A DNA stretch of 64,000 nt from Eleusine coracana subsp. coracana (Eukaryota; Streptophyta; Magnoliopsida; Poales; Poaceae). Where the stretch lies: positions 37,102,240 through 37,166,239 of the forward strand of contig CM064425.1 in NCBI GenBank assembly GCA_032690845.1, in the 5' to 3' direction. Below are positions 11,855 through 23,963 of the stretch, in pieces; the stretch's first letter is position 1, and each line of letters starts with the position of its first letter. Under the pieces are notes generated by a model. That model ran no database searches. It was not told where the DNA came from and worked only from the letters and a program-made list of their open reading frames with translations. The translations under genes were made by a program, and so were the position numbers.

Positions 11855-12994
11855 TTGATGGTGGACGATTTACTTTATAGAAGAGGAGGATCGAACATCT
11901 TGATGCAGTGCATCTCGATACCAAAAGACAAAGTGTTGATAGAAGAAATCCATTCACGAGTTTGTGACAATCATGCAGCTTCCAAGATTTTGGTCGGCAA
12001 GGCTTTCCGGCAAGGGTTTTATTGGCCTACGGCGGTCGAAGATGCACACCAGGTCGTTCGAAAGTGTGAAGGCTGTCAATTCTTTGCTCCACAGACACAT
12101 GTGGCTTCGCAGCAACTTTAAATGATACCTAGCTTGGCCTTTTGCAATCTGGGGGCTTGATATTGTCATTCCTTTCAAGAAAGCGCCAGGTGGGTTCACT
12201 CATTTGTTTGTTGCTATTGACAAATTCACCAAGTGGATTGAAGCGAAGTCGGTCGACAAGATAACTTCGAAGAAAGCGGTCGAGTTTGTCAGAGATGTCT
12301 TCACTTGGTTTGGGGTCCCTCATGATATCATCACCGATAATGGTACTCAGTTTATATCTGAGGAGTTTCATGACTTTGCCGATAAGATGGGAATAAAAAT
12401 CCACTTTGCATCAGTGGCTCATCCTCAAAGCAATGGGCAGGTCGAACGGGCCAACGTTATGATTCTTCAGGGCTTGAAGCCCCGAATATTTGATAGGCTC
12501 AAACCTTATGCCAGTCGGTGGGTTCGAGAACAGCCTTCAGTTCTCTCGGGGCTGCGTACTAACGTCAGTCAGGCTACTGGCCAGTCACCTTTCTCGTTGG
12601 TTTATGGCTCTGAGGCTATGCTGCTGACCGAGGTAAACCTGGTATCAGCATGAGTCAAGGGATACGACAAGAAGATTTCTAAAGAAAACGGAGAGATTGA
12701 CCTGATTGCGGTAGAAGAGTTACATGATCGCACTCTATTTTGATCGGCGGTATACCAGCAAGGCTTGCAATGTTACTATGAAACGAACGTACGCAGTCGC
12801 CAGTTTCATGTTAGGGATTTAGTGCTACGCCGAGAGCAATCAACCAAGAATTGGCACAAATTATCTCCTAAGTGGCAAGGACCTTATGTGGTTAAAGAAG
12901 TCACTTGGACGGGGGCTTATCGCCTGATGTATGAAGATGGCGACGATATACCAAACTCATGGAACATAAATCAGCTATGTCGCTTTTATACTTA
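11855..12994 (+). pseudogene. Integrase of Tat element 1
   Basis: Zinc-binding HHCC region with CEGCQFFAPQTH near 12070-12105; a TAA at about 12119-12121 and a frame change follow. The DDE core is open at 12204-12653: FVAIDKFTKWIEA (first Asp), ITDNGTQF (second Asp), SNGQVERAN (Glu). A stop at about 12651-12653 separates it from the C-terminal part (12765-12995, SPKWQGPYVVKEV), which ends near 12994. The catalytic triad is retained, but the reading frame is broken in at least three places. Confidence 0.9.
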
Positions 12995-13000
12995 GTCTAT

Positions 13001-13570
13001 CTTTTATATTCTTATACATTATTATTGAATGAAACTTCAGCCTTTTTGATGAAAGATTTATTGATGATTTTAATTCTTATTTGTCTCAATTCCTTAATCT
13101 ATCATATTAAACAATCGAGCCAGGGGGCTAGTAATAATGTCCCACTACTCCTTAACCTTGATAAATTCTGATTTTGGATTTTGTTCGACTGATTTCTCAT
13201 ATCTTGATACGGTCTTAAGATTTTTGGTCTAATGCCTAACATCATGGCCAAAGAGCGAGAGGTCATGTGTCGATTGGTCGATTCTGCTTGTTATGTGGTT
13301 ATGAATTACAACCTAGTATGCTAAGGCAGACCGATGCAACTTCTGTTTTTATCTCTAAAGGACTTGTGGTAAAACGATCTAAGTGCTAAAGCGCGATAAA
13401 GCAGCTAAGTATTGATCATTTTGTTTTAAGTAACAGGAGATTGCCTTATGACTATTTTGTTGATCTTTTAACTTGTTTATGAACTAAGCAAGCGTATAAA
13501 TTATTATTTACATGGAGATAATATCATCTTCCTACATAAATACTACTAATGTTTTCTGACAAAACAGATA
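13001..13570. other. Spacer between integrase and antisense gene, Tat element 1
   Basis: About 570 bp of AT-rich non-coding DNA shared with copy 2 (33240-33869). It separates the convergently oriented polyprotein and antisense gene, so transcription ends of both could lie here. Confidence 0.7.
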
Positions 13571-16433
13571 TTACAACTTCTTCGAAGGAGAGGAAGCATC
13601 ATCCTGCAATTCTACCTCTGGAGATGCTGGAGGAGTTGGCGTGATTGGATCAACCTCTACATTGTCAACCAAGGCACAGGAGGTCTCCAGCATAGAGTCC
13701 ATAAGCAATTGGCTTTGGTTTATTGTGAAGTCTGGGTTGAAGCCCTCCTTGATATTATCCAATAGCAATGCAGGAGACCAAGACTGACAAATAGCCAACA
13801 CTTGGCTCTCGGCCTCGGTCGCCACCCTCCGGGTATTGTTAGCAATTGCCTCTGAAGCATGCTCCAGCAGATACTCCAAGGAGTGACCAGTCTTCTCCAC
13901 TTGGTTAGGATGGATATAATCCAATGCTTTCCGAGCGCCATAAGACAATGCTGCAAAAGATTTTCAGAACGTCAGAATCTGAAGTTAGCAAGAGCAATAA
14001 TGAAGATACGATGGAGAGCTTACTGGTAAGTTTACATTTGAAAGACTTAGAGATGCTCTTATCCTCCTCTATCTTCTCTTCGGCTTCCTCCAGCTTCTTT
14101 TTCAACCGATTGATTTTGGAGTTTTGCTCTCCGACCGACTTGGAGAGATCATCCTTCTGAGCATTCAGAGCATCCAAGAATCTTTGCTGGTTTGAAGTCA
14201 ACTTCTCCACGTCGATGACTTTTTGATCATGAGCTAAAGACACATATAAAATCCTTAGCGATAGAGTGAGCAAAAATCAAATGAAAGTTGGTATGCGATC
14301 TTACCGACGACATCGCCTTCTTGTGGTCGGTTTGCAGCCTTTCAATCTATTTCTTAGCTAGGGAGAGCTACTCGCCGGTGACTAGCAAGATACCAACAAC
14401 AAGTCAATATCTTGAAGAAAGGATTTAATATGAATCTGGAGCATACCAAAAGTCTCGGCTTCAAGATACTCGATCCTGTCCTGCTTCTTCTCCATAGGAG
14501 AATATATTTTCTGAATGCGAAGAAGAGCATGGTTAGCTGAAAGATTAAGTCAAAGGAAAGAAAAAACTTGGTATTGATGTACCATGTTGGCCTCTCGGTG
14601 TTGATGGATAATCTCCATATCTTCAGCTTCAGGTCGACCTAATGAATCCTCGACTAACACAGCCTTACCCTTGTTGAGAGGGGAAGAAATGCTGGCCGGG
14701 GAAGGATTGATAGTTTGAGGTGTCGGCGCTAGCATCAGTGTAGGAGCTGGAGCTTTGGGCGACTTCCTTGGCTCGGTTGGTGCATTTGATGGTGTGCAGA
14801 CTAGCCGAGGTAAGTCGGTCGAACGAAGAGTAGGAGCTGACCGAGTGTCTTCAGACCCTTGGTCGCTTTGAGCATCGCAGGACCGACCGCTGTGACCACC
14901 GAAAAGCATAACATTAAACATTAAAATATGATTATTAACTACAGGGATGAAGAATCAAAAAAATGCGAAGAAGTTTACCTAGAGCCTTGCTTGATTTTGA
15001 TTCGGCAGACTCTCTTCTTTGAAGAAGTGGTCTGCGAGTCAGTCTCCTTCCTCTTCTGGGAAGACTTGTCAACTTCATCGGTCTTCTTTTCTGCTCTTGC
15101 ATCACTCACCGTTTTGCTCGAGGGCTCTGACCGGCTTGATGGTCGGTCGGAGTGTGCAGGGGTTGGCAGACCGACGTCCTAGGGTAGCTCTTCTTCGTCA
15201 TCGTCATTGTCTCCCATGTATTACCGACGATGATGGGCATACGGCTTCACTCGTCGACTTGGGGAGGGCAAGTTGACGGGAGATGAGGTAGAGATGCCTG
15301 TGACGGTCCCTGCGGTCGGTCGTGCGCTCACCGATGAGCTTGAACCACTAGTACCGGTCTGCGGCAGCTTCTCAACATAATCCGGTCCCTCGGAATCATT
15401 TGGAGAGAGCGGAGGGTGTGACACAAAAGTGTCCAAAACCTATAGAAATATGAAGACATCACGTGTTATGGTCAGTCTGTCAAAAAGAATATCAGAAATA
15501 CTCAGAATGACCGAAGCTTACTCGGGCCCGCAAAGTGCCCACATTGTATGCCTTTGCTATTAAGAAGTGATCCTGAATAATATCTCCTTCGAACATCTTT
15601 GATAATTGTGACCAACGCAGAGTGGAGTTCGGTGGATCAGACACTTCCCTCGTCTCATCATCAGAGGCATATATCCAGGCGGGATGACTCTGCTGCTTCA
15701 AGGGCTGCACTCGGCAAACTATAAAGCTCTTCGCTATAGTAATGTCATCGACCCCCTTATTCTTTAGCTCTACAATCTTTTCCAGTAGAGTGACCACCTG
15801 GGGGTCGGTCGGATCCGGTCTCTCCAACCACCGCGCTTGAGGAGTGTCTTTTGCACCAGAGAAATCAACAAGAGTAGGGGGAGGATTGTCACAATAGAAC
15901 CACTCATCCCTCCAGTTCTTATTCCCGGTGTTCAGTGGCACATTGATATATGCCTCCTTCTTGCACAACTGGAAGCCAACTCCATCAATGGCGACTTGGT
16001 TTTCCTTAGTTGGCAGCGGTCGAAGGACAAAGAGATGGTGGAATAGAGTGAAATGGGGCAGAACACCCAGAAAGGCTTCGCACAGATGCACAAAGATGGC
16101 AATGTGAAGAATGGAGTTGGGATTGAGGTTGATGAGCTCAATCCCATAGAAGAAAAGGAGCCCACACAGAAAACTTCAGCAGGGAACTCCAAAACCATGC
16201 TAAAAAAAAGAGCAAAAAACTACAATCTGCTTATGGATTGGAAGGGGGCGAGTTTCCTTTGGTACCTTCTAATCAATGCGCGCTTGCTCTGGGAGGATGC
16301 CGTCCATCACCATGGTATTCAGATCGGTGGCGGTGATGCTGCTCTTTGGGAACTCCTGCAGCTGTTCCGGGATCTCCAGCTCTGAGGAAGATGATTCGGC
16401 GGTGATGGCCTTCTTGGATGGCTTGCGAGGCGT
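13571..16433 (-). pseudogene. Antisense accessory gene of Tat element 1 (putative gypsy-type transposon family)
   Basis: Multi-exon gene on the opposite strand to gag-pol. The N-terminal exon contains a conserved stretch (MCEAFLGV.PHFTLF about 16045-16091; KNWRDEWFYCDNPPP about 15885-15930; KMFEGDIIQDHFLI near 15570). A donor CGA|GTAAGC ends it at 15522 and an acceptor starts the next exon at 15439. Further pieces include a Ser/Pro-rich region, a Lys/Glu-rich coiled coil (about 14036-14235) and a C-terminal exon ending at 13571. This matches the Pfam family labelled putative gypsy-type transposon (PF04195); function is unknown. Relative to copy 2 the start codon reads ACG (16431-16433), and a TAG replaces Trp near 16273, so this copy is probably dead. 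Confidence 0.8.
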
Positions 16434-16649
16434 TGTCGGTGAAGAGGTAGCGCGCTGGATCCGAAGGCGGGGAGCTAACCCTAGCAGGAGCTCAGAGCTT
16501 GTTGGCGATGAGGACCTGTGGTGGCGGTGATGAAATGGTTAACTCTAGCTTTGAAGCAGAGGTTGTGGGAGCAGGGGAGGCGCCAGGAAGACGAAGAGTT
16601 ATGTGCGAAATGGCGGCGTGGACTTGGAGTCACCAGCCCTTCGTCCTTT

Positions 16650-17465
16650 TATACCTTCATCTTTTTGACCTAGTTTTTGAGGTGCCCATGGGCTTTGGTG
16701 GGCCGTACAGTGCCAGGCTTTTTCTGCTTATAAAAAATGGTGAGGCATTGTTCTTTAAAAAGAATTAATGCAATAAACCTTGAGAACTTGATCTGGGGGA
16801 CTTCTTTGATGAGAAGCAATGGAATATCCATTTAAAAAAAATATATACTTCCCATATCTATATGATTTAAAGATCATATAGCAAAAGGACTTGATGGTCG
16901 TATGGGTTCAAGTTCACAGGTACCTTATTGATTGAAGTCAATAAGTAATTACCAACGTCGGGCTTATTTTAATCCGAGTAATAATTTTTTCAAGAAAGAC
17001 TATAACATGATTGATGTCATTTGGCTTATTGATTATATGATTGGTGTCATATGAGTTTGCATATAGACTACAATATGATTGATGTCATGGAATTTTGAGT
17101 CTATAAATTATTCGAATAAGAGTGTAAATTACTCGACATAACTTTAAATCAGTCGGCATGATTGATGTCATGTAGACTGATCCTTTGGTTTGATGACTAG
17201 AGGATTATCAGCTCAAGCTTGATGGTTTGAGCTGAATTATAGAACGAAATGTTAAGAGCTAATATTATTAGACTCTTGTATTATTTGTTAGTCTCCAAAT
17301 TATATGAGAGTTGGGGGCTACACCTGATCAGGTGCACCTAGTCGGCGCACCAGATCCATCAAGAATTTTGATCATGAGGTCTTCCTAATTTATGACCTAT
17401 TCGTATCAACATTGAAGATCACTCGGCAAGTCACAACTCAAAATCAGAAAGCACTCAGAGGCTGC
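16650..17465. repeat. Repeat-rich region upstream of the 3' LTR, Tat element 1
   Basis: Non-coding stretch with recurring ATGATTGATGTCAT-like motifs (near 17006, 17071, 17159), matched in copy 2 (about 37290-37400). It ends in a purine-rich stretch just before the 3' LTR, the expected position of the polypurine tract. Confidence 0.7.
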
Positions 17466-17838
17466 TGTGGAATACTTACCTTCCGGGTATCCATAGATAT
17501 GTTTAAGACGGCGACCGACCGGGTACCTCACTAATAAGGGAACCGACCGAGTCGGTTTGGAGCACAAAGCAATTAGAGATAGACTTTCTATGTAAATTCT
17601 TGTAGACTACGAGTAGGACTCTTCATGTACCCTCTACCGACCAGATATATAAGGCGGCAGGAAACCCCCCATCAAGAACAAGTCATTACAAGCAACACAA
17701 ACCACAGAACACAGGACGTAGGGTTTTTACTCTCATTGAGGGGGTCCGAACCTGTATAACTTGATGTCTTTTACAACTATCGTAGTTCTTAGTCTCAACG
17801 TAGCCCTATAAATATATTGCCGAGATCAAGTCTCGACA
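17466..17838 (+). repeat. 3' LTR of Tat element 1
   Basis: A 373-bp repeat starting TGTGGAATAC and ending CTCGACA, followed directly by the target duplicate GTTTG. Confidence 0.95.
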
Positions 17839-17843
17839 GTTTG

Positions 17844-19347
17844 TATATGAAACAGAACTCTGTTTGGTGCGTTATACTTATTTGTTCTGTGTTTTCTTGT
17901 TGTTGGGACAGATTCATTAGTGTAGCTATCTTGTCCTAACGACAAGATTTTCGGAACAGAGATAGTAGTCAGTTAGACCATCAAATACATAGTTTCAAAA
18001 TAAAAAGACCATCAAATATATATAGTATTTTATTTACAAAAAGAAAAGAAATCCTGGATACACTTTATTTTTTCTATCCTTGAGAAGAAAACTGAGTACA
18101 AACTTAGTTTATGAGTACATCCATGGCTATGTACAAGCTACAACCGATCATGATCAAGAACAGCAGTGCTTATTCTGCTGCAAGCAGTAAAAGCTCCTGC
18201 CGTGCTTGAAGTAGCTCCATTAAAGTCAAAACGGTTTCACAATTTCTCTTTATTTACGGTCTTGAAATCTGATATCTGAATGAAAAGGTGTTCAATCTTC
18301 ACTTGCAATTTCAACCTTCTACTAGAAAATTTTGTAACATGAGTAATCATTCTTGCGTGCACACAAATGAATATCTCATGCATTCTGTCAATATATACTG
18401 CAGGATGCTTAACATTTTCGTAGTGTTATTTGCAAGCCGCCAACACTTTGTGTTTCTTTAGGGTTTTATTCTAAAATAGTCAATGACGTTTGTACAGTTC
18501 AAACATTCAATGTGAGTGAAAGCAATTGGCAACCAAAAAAAAGGTCCTGATTGGGTTCCCTACATAACAATAGCTTTAATAATAAAGTATAAAGATATAC
18601 TACATTGTTGACCATTTAGAGATAAAACAACAATGTCTGATTGTTGTTTCTAATGCGGATTGAACATATGGCAAACACAAGTGGTCTGCAATGGAAACTC
18701 TTGATGGTATCAAATTGTTTCTTTACAAATAAAATGCTCGTATGTTGCTACTGACATAAATGAATTTACAACAAAACAAGGATCATGAATGGTTCAGATG
18801 CAATTGGACTTGGTATGCTCAAGCTATTAGGCTGCCTTTGTTTTACTTTGAAAGCTTGTTTAAAAATATCAATTTGAATAACATTCACATCTTTTTGTTA
18901 CATAGTGAATTTGAACATATTTTTGCTGGTAATGTCATCACTAAATATTGTATCTCACCAGCATTTTCAAAGGTCTAGAGATAGAAGATAAAGTTCATAC
19001 CCGATAGAGATACTGCAGAACGTGTACCTGTACGTAGACTTTTTCCTCTCTTCAGAATCAGAGTAGGAGTCTGTCTCCCTCTGTGTTTCCCTAATAAGAT
19101 TGTCCTCTATCCGTTTGTGTTTAGGACTCCTGTCCACGTGTGTTCTGGACTCGGTTGATTATTACGACAGTTTTTCATGAGCGTACGGTAAAATTGAATG
19201 TGTCCCCTCTAAATTATTAAGGAGTAGAGATATATCTCAATGTCATTATTTTGGGTCTATTTTATTTAGAATCTTACTTTCAAGTTGAATTATGATTTTA
19301 CCTTCAAAATTTAGAATTTATGATTTGACTCTGCTTTTGGAGAACGA
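17844..19347. other. Intergenic sequence right of Tat element 1
   Basis: AT-rich DNA with no supported gene. A partial Stowaway-like arm lies near 17930-17970 (TCTTGTCCTAACGACAAGAT), related to the element at 4447-4547. Short open frames such as 18760-18978 have no recognisable domain. Confidence 0.6.
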
Positions 19348-21968
19348 CACTACTACAAAAACAGCCTATAGCAACGAGCCAAAAGGCACTGCAGCGGCGG
19401 GTAGGGCATCCCGTCGCTACACTACAACAACTAAAAATAAAAGGCAACAACGACATTTCTTCTCTGGACGAAATCAACCGCGGCTACAAAGAGATTAGTA
19501 GCGGCAGGTGACAACATCACCCACCGCTACCCATTATCCTAAAAAAATAAGAGCCTGCCAGCCCAGAAAAGCCCACGCCCAGATCCACGCTTCGGGCCCA
19601 TGTGGATCCGGAGATGTCCCATTTCGCAACCGCTGGGATCCGCCGCCGCTTGTTCGCCTGGGGAAGATGGTGGCCATTGGCGCCCGCCGACGCGACCGCC
19701 TCCGCCCGCGCTTGGCCTGTCGGGAGAGGAGACAAGGGAGGCCATCGTCGCTGCGTGCGAGGTCGCCACCGCTGCCCAGATCCGCGCGTGGCCGCCGTCG
19801 CTCGCGTGCCCGTGGGCTATAAATACATAAACAATGCAAGACAATCAGATCATCACATCTTGGGCATCCGGTTTTGTCCTGCATCCACAGTATGATTTTG
19901 GCCAAGAGCCTATTGTATAGCCGTACGTGGGGGATTTCAATGGACAGATAGGGCTGTCACCACCTACCCCTAGCAATCCGTGAGCTACATGACAAATAAT
20001 GCATTCTATTGATCTAAGCATCACGCTTACATCTCTAGAACAATGCTCCTAATCCCCTAGCGATGGATCGGAAAAGGAGTAATCACATTGAAGTGAACAC
20101 TAAACACGTGGAAATGATCTAAGTCAAACATTAGTTATGCATCACTATAACGATATAAATAATGACTATAGTAAGGACTTATGTCTAACATGATAATATA
20201 GCATAACTACATTACTAACATGCAAGCATAACAACCATATACATGAATGGATCATATAATCAAATAATAAACATATGACCCAAGTATAACTATATATAAA
20301 GACTAAATATATTAAATAGAACAAAGTCTTATAAAAGGAGAAAGATACAAGAGTCATACCACAACTCCAAGGAAGATTTGGGAACTGAAAAAGACTCCCT
20401 AAACCTAACTCCACTAAAACTAGAGAGAAACTCGAAATACAAAAAGCCTATGCTGACCCTAAATCTTTTCCCGCCAGGTTTATGGGATCTTTAAGTTTGT
20501 TTATGATGATGTCTTTGGGCCATTTCCTCAAAAAGCCTATGCTGACCCTTAGGAAAAATGGGAACTGGCACTTGCCTGCCTGGAGCACTTCCGCCTGTAA
20601 GTAGTGTGTGCTTATTTGAACTACTTACTAAATCAAATGCTTAATATTTGTGTGATTCATATAACGATGAGGCATACCTGTGCTTGGGGAAAAAATAGGG
20701 TTTACATTGTTCAACTATATTAAAGTAGTGAATCATAGAAACATTCCCTTTAAGCTTAGGTAAAAAATGGCAAAAATGAAGATTCATGGTCTAATATGCC
20801 GCCAGCTGAGTTTTTTTCATAGAGAGCTCTAAGATAAAACCCGCACATATGTAGATAGACCCCTATGACATAAAGGATGATGATATTTATGCTTCTGTAC
20901 ACACACCGACACCCTCCTCTATCACGGACAGCTCCCTGTTCTAGAACTACTCAAAGTATGTGGATGTGCTACTCATTTTGAGAATCCCAACCACTAACAT
21001 ATTAAACATTATACACAACTTAGTGTGACGTTATGTACAATTAAAAAGTTCATTGGTAATCTTTTTGTCATTGGATGAATCTTTGATTGTGAAAGTTAGC
21101 ACTTTCTACTGGTTTATTGCATATTGATCTTTAAGTAATGTTGAATAATATTTCTTAGCTAGTGTTTCCGTTCCATTTTGATGGGCATTTAGTAGAGTTG
21201 CCGCATCAACTTTAGTTAGTAATAATCTGCATTTTTAGATTGAAATGCTGATTTATTTCCTCGAACAATGCACTAAAAATGTATTAGTAATAGAGTTAAT
21301 TAATCAAATAAAGATGGAATATGCCTCAGATATGGAAGTGCTAAGCATACGTGAACTCTTTTCTTACATATGAATCACTCATTTTTCTTTTAGAAAACAA
21401 GCAGATAGCCATCAATGGAGTTCAGTGTTGGAGTATTAAGTTGAAGCTTCAGGTTACTTTTGCAGGAGCTACATCTCAAACATGACTATAAACTATTGTC
21501 GGTATATCTCAATCTGAGTAGGAAGTTCATAGGGCATATATCCATGCCATCGTGTACAACAGAGTAGCTCTTTATTTTTCCTTTCACTTATGTATCTATG
21601 GTGTATACTTGTATGACTGAGTTGGATATTTATGTATAAGTTATTTTCTCTTATTTGAACATATTAGATTGGGTTTGATGTCAGCCTTAACATGATCATA
21701 TGGAGAGAATTTGCATATATAAGTGCATTAGTGAATAATGCATATTTGAGCCTTTTTTTAGCTCCAGTGCCATTATCAGCAACGGTTCATAACAAGAACC
21801 ACTGTCGATAGTTCTATTATCAGTACTGGTTCAAAACAAGAACCACTGCTGATAGCCTCATTATCAGCAACGGTTCATAACAAGAACCGCTATTGATAGT
21901 GTCATTATCAGCAAACCGCTGTTGATGACCTGTTTTGAACGCTGCTGATGACATATTTTGTAGTAGTA
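19348..21968. mobile_element. Candidate non-autonomous CACTA element carrying captured sequence
   Basis: The left end reads CACTACTACAAAAA at 19348, and the right end is a near-inverse TTTTGTAGTAGTA at 21956-21968. Inside the right end (about 21770-21960) lie repeated inverted motifs built on CATTATCAGCA and GGTTC..GAACC, typical CACTA subterminal repeats. No transposase is visible. The interior holds a GC-rich block (about 19560-19830) with a TATAAATA box near 19818 and an exon-like fragment (20478-20596). The last base of the right end differs from canonical and I found no matching 3-bp target duplication, so the two ends may belong to different elements. Confidence 0.5.
20478..20596 (+). 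pseudogene. Captured exon-like fragment
   Basis: A 119-bp stretch preceded by an AG acceptor and followed by a GTAAGT donor reads in one frame with a single stop: FKFVYDDVFGPFPQKAYADP, then TAG, then EKWELALACLEHF. The splice-like borders and protein-like composition suggest an exon of a host gene. It vaguely recalls a large nucleoporin (NUP205-type) segment, but I cannot confirm that. A 20-bp piece of it (20530-20549) is repeated exactly at 20441-20460. Confidence 0.5.
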
Positions 21969-23963
21969 TATAGTAGTACTAGCATAATCCCCTACACAAC
22001 AAAAAATAATCTCGATGATTGGTCGCCTCCATGATTGGTTGGGTCAATAAGTCTGTGTGATCATTTGATGTAGGTGCTAGACTTTGAATCCATATAAACA
22101 AAATGGACAATTAGAAGGATGCGATGTTAGATGTGCATGATAATTAATAGCCTAGACAATTGAAACACCACAAGAGATAGTAGCTACAAGTCTCCTTTAT
22201 TGCTTTATCATGCTTGCAGCTTCTCGGGAATTCTAGAACTCAAATAATTTCTCTAAGTCTGCCTTAATAGACAAATGTTTTCTAAATTTCATAATTCCTC
22301 CTCGGTTCACTTCCATAATTGATCATCAACCTCTTGCCTGAACTCAGTTTGATCTCCTAGAACATGTCAAGTTTCAACTTTCGAAGTTTTGCTTGATGTT
22401 TCAAACACTATCTACAACTGCATAAGAGTTAAGAAGTTCTGAATTTTTAGACTTGCTCTAAGTCTTCCTATCAAATGCTCATTTTTAAATTTCTTTATCT
22501 TCCAAATACTTTGACCCTTATTTGCAGCTACGGCTTTCTTCTTGGCACAATGAGGTATGTCTACGGGTTTGATGTGCTTCATAGGAGGATAATAACGTTG
22601 AGATGTATCATTTCTGCTATTTGTGTACTCGAATTTTAAACCCTTTTTATGTACTTAAATCTGAACCTAAGTTGTAATAACTAAGTTTGAATTTGAACTT
22701 TACTTTCTTATGCTTATATGTGTGTATTTTTAGACTCTTACTTTGTCACTACCCCCTTATTTTTGACGTGGTTATGTCATATTCACAGAAATATGCGAGT
22801 CGTTTGAAGCTTCTAGTGAAGTTTGTAGAATACTTTATCAAGTTTGTACCTGATTTAGAGCCTTTCACTAAAAGAGATATCGCTAGTGAGCATCTGTTTA
22901 TGCACTCAAGGGGTAGTGACCGTTCTTGAAGCAAGCATTGTTATATTGATAACAAGATGAGTCCCTTATATGGAAAGTGGATCGTGCGATAAAGGACATC
23001 ACCAAGCTAAGGAGTGAAGCTTATGAGATATTAACAATTAATTTGGATAGGTTTGTGATTGAAATTTTTATTTAATTGGGTTGGATAGCCCCTCTTAACA
23101 AGCTTTTGGTAGAGTCCAAGAACACTTAAATCGTATATTATATTCAAAAGTTATGACGTATTTAAATGTTGTCCGAGTCACTCCAATCGAATTGACATGA
23201 CTCAGGCACCGGTCACGCAAATCTCTTTGGCGTGATTGAAGTATGGGTCACGCCATCCAGTTTGGTGCGATCAAATGGTCTAGATCTTAAAAAATATAAT
23301 TTGACATAAGCTAAAATATTATTTAAAAAATATTTGAATAATTAAATAAAAAATCTACACCGGTAGGCAGTATATTTATCCAAGATTTGGTTTATTTGGT
23401 TTATTTAACCCTCTAAAATTCATAAAACGGTCCATTATTCACCGTTAGGCAGTATATTTATCCAAGATTTGTGATGCTGACTCAAGTTTTGGTGATTTCA
23501 CCTAATTGGACCTGCCATATGTGTTATATATCATGGGTGGGAGGTAAACCGACAATGGTATGTCATTAGGTTGTCATCACTCTCACGACCATCTACACAG
23601 GTACTATCATGCACTGCTTGAGTTTGAGTGAATAAGATGGTTCCAAGCATCTTAAAAAATGTTTTTATTTAATTTTGTTTGTCTTTTTTTGGATCTGTAA
23701 AACAAACTCATTGTTCTAGTTGTGTTTTCATAATGCAGAGTTTGAATCATATTGTTTTATTTCCAAACTTTTATCTATCTCATCTAGACTGTTAGATCTT
23801 TATAAAATTCAATGATCTATATCTTGTCTTTTTTCTGATTAATATGATAATTTCATGTTTTTGAGAGCAAACGTGGAGACTCTTTTTTCTCTTCAAATAA
23901 GAAGATAATAGATATTTATCTCAAATGTTAAGTAAAATCACTGAGGAAGCTACATGAGTCGTC
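21969..23963. other. Intergenic sequence, no gene recognised
   Basis: AT-rich DNA without a supported coding region. It contains a near-perfect 29-bp direct repeat (23361-23389 and 23443-23471, one mismatch). Short open frames around 22687-22929 show no recognisable domain. Confidence 0.6.

Larger units (their letters stand above)
6824..17838 (+). mobile_element. Ty3/gypsy Tat-lineage LTR retrotransposon, copy 1
   Basis: An 11,015-bp element bounded by a perfect 5-bp target duplication GTTTG (6819-6823 and 17839-17843). Order is 5' LTR, gag, protease, reverse transcriptase, RNase H, second (archaeal-type) RNase H, integrase, a spacer, a long antisense gene, an A/T-rich repeat zone and the 3' LTR. 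Dual RNase H and an antisense gene after integrase are features known for Tat elements such as RIRE2 and Grande. Coding regions have stops and frameshifts, so the copy is not autonomous. By hand the LTRs differ at roughly 30 of 355 aligned positions plus indels, suggesting insertion a few million years ago. Confidence 0.93.

Noticed and set aside
18760..18978. 72-codon open frame
   Set aside because: AT-rich, no domain, no splice or start context; expected by chance.
19508..19905. Several GC-rich open frames near 19500-19900
   Set aside because: Many overlapping frames on both strands in GC-rich DNA, no recognisable domain; treated as captured sequence in a CACTA-like unit.
19348..21968. Calling this a confirmed CACTA element
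   Set aside because: The right terminal base departs from the CACTA consensus and the flanking triplets do not match, so only a candidate call is justified.
22687..22929. 80-codon open frame with a hydrophobic start
   Set aside because: No family resemblance and no supporting features; could be an old fragment but there is nothing to base a call on.
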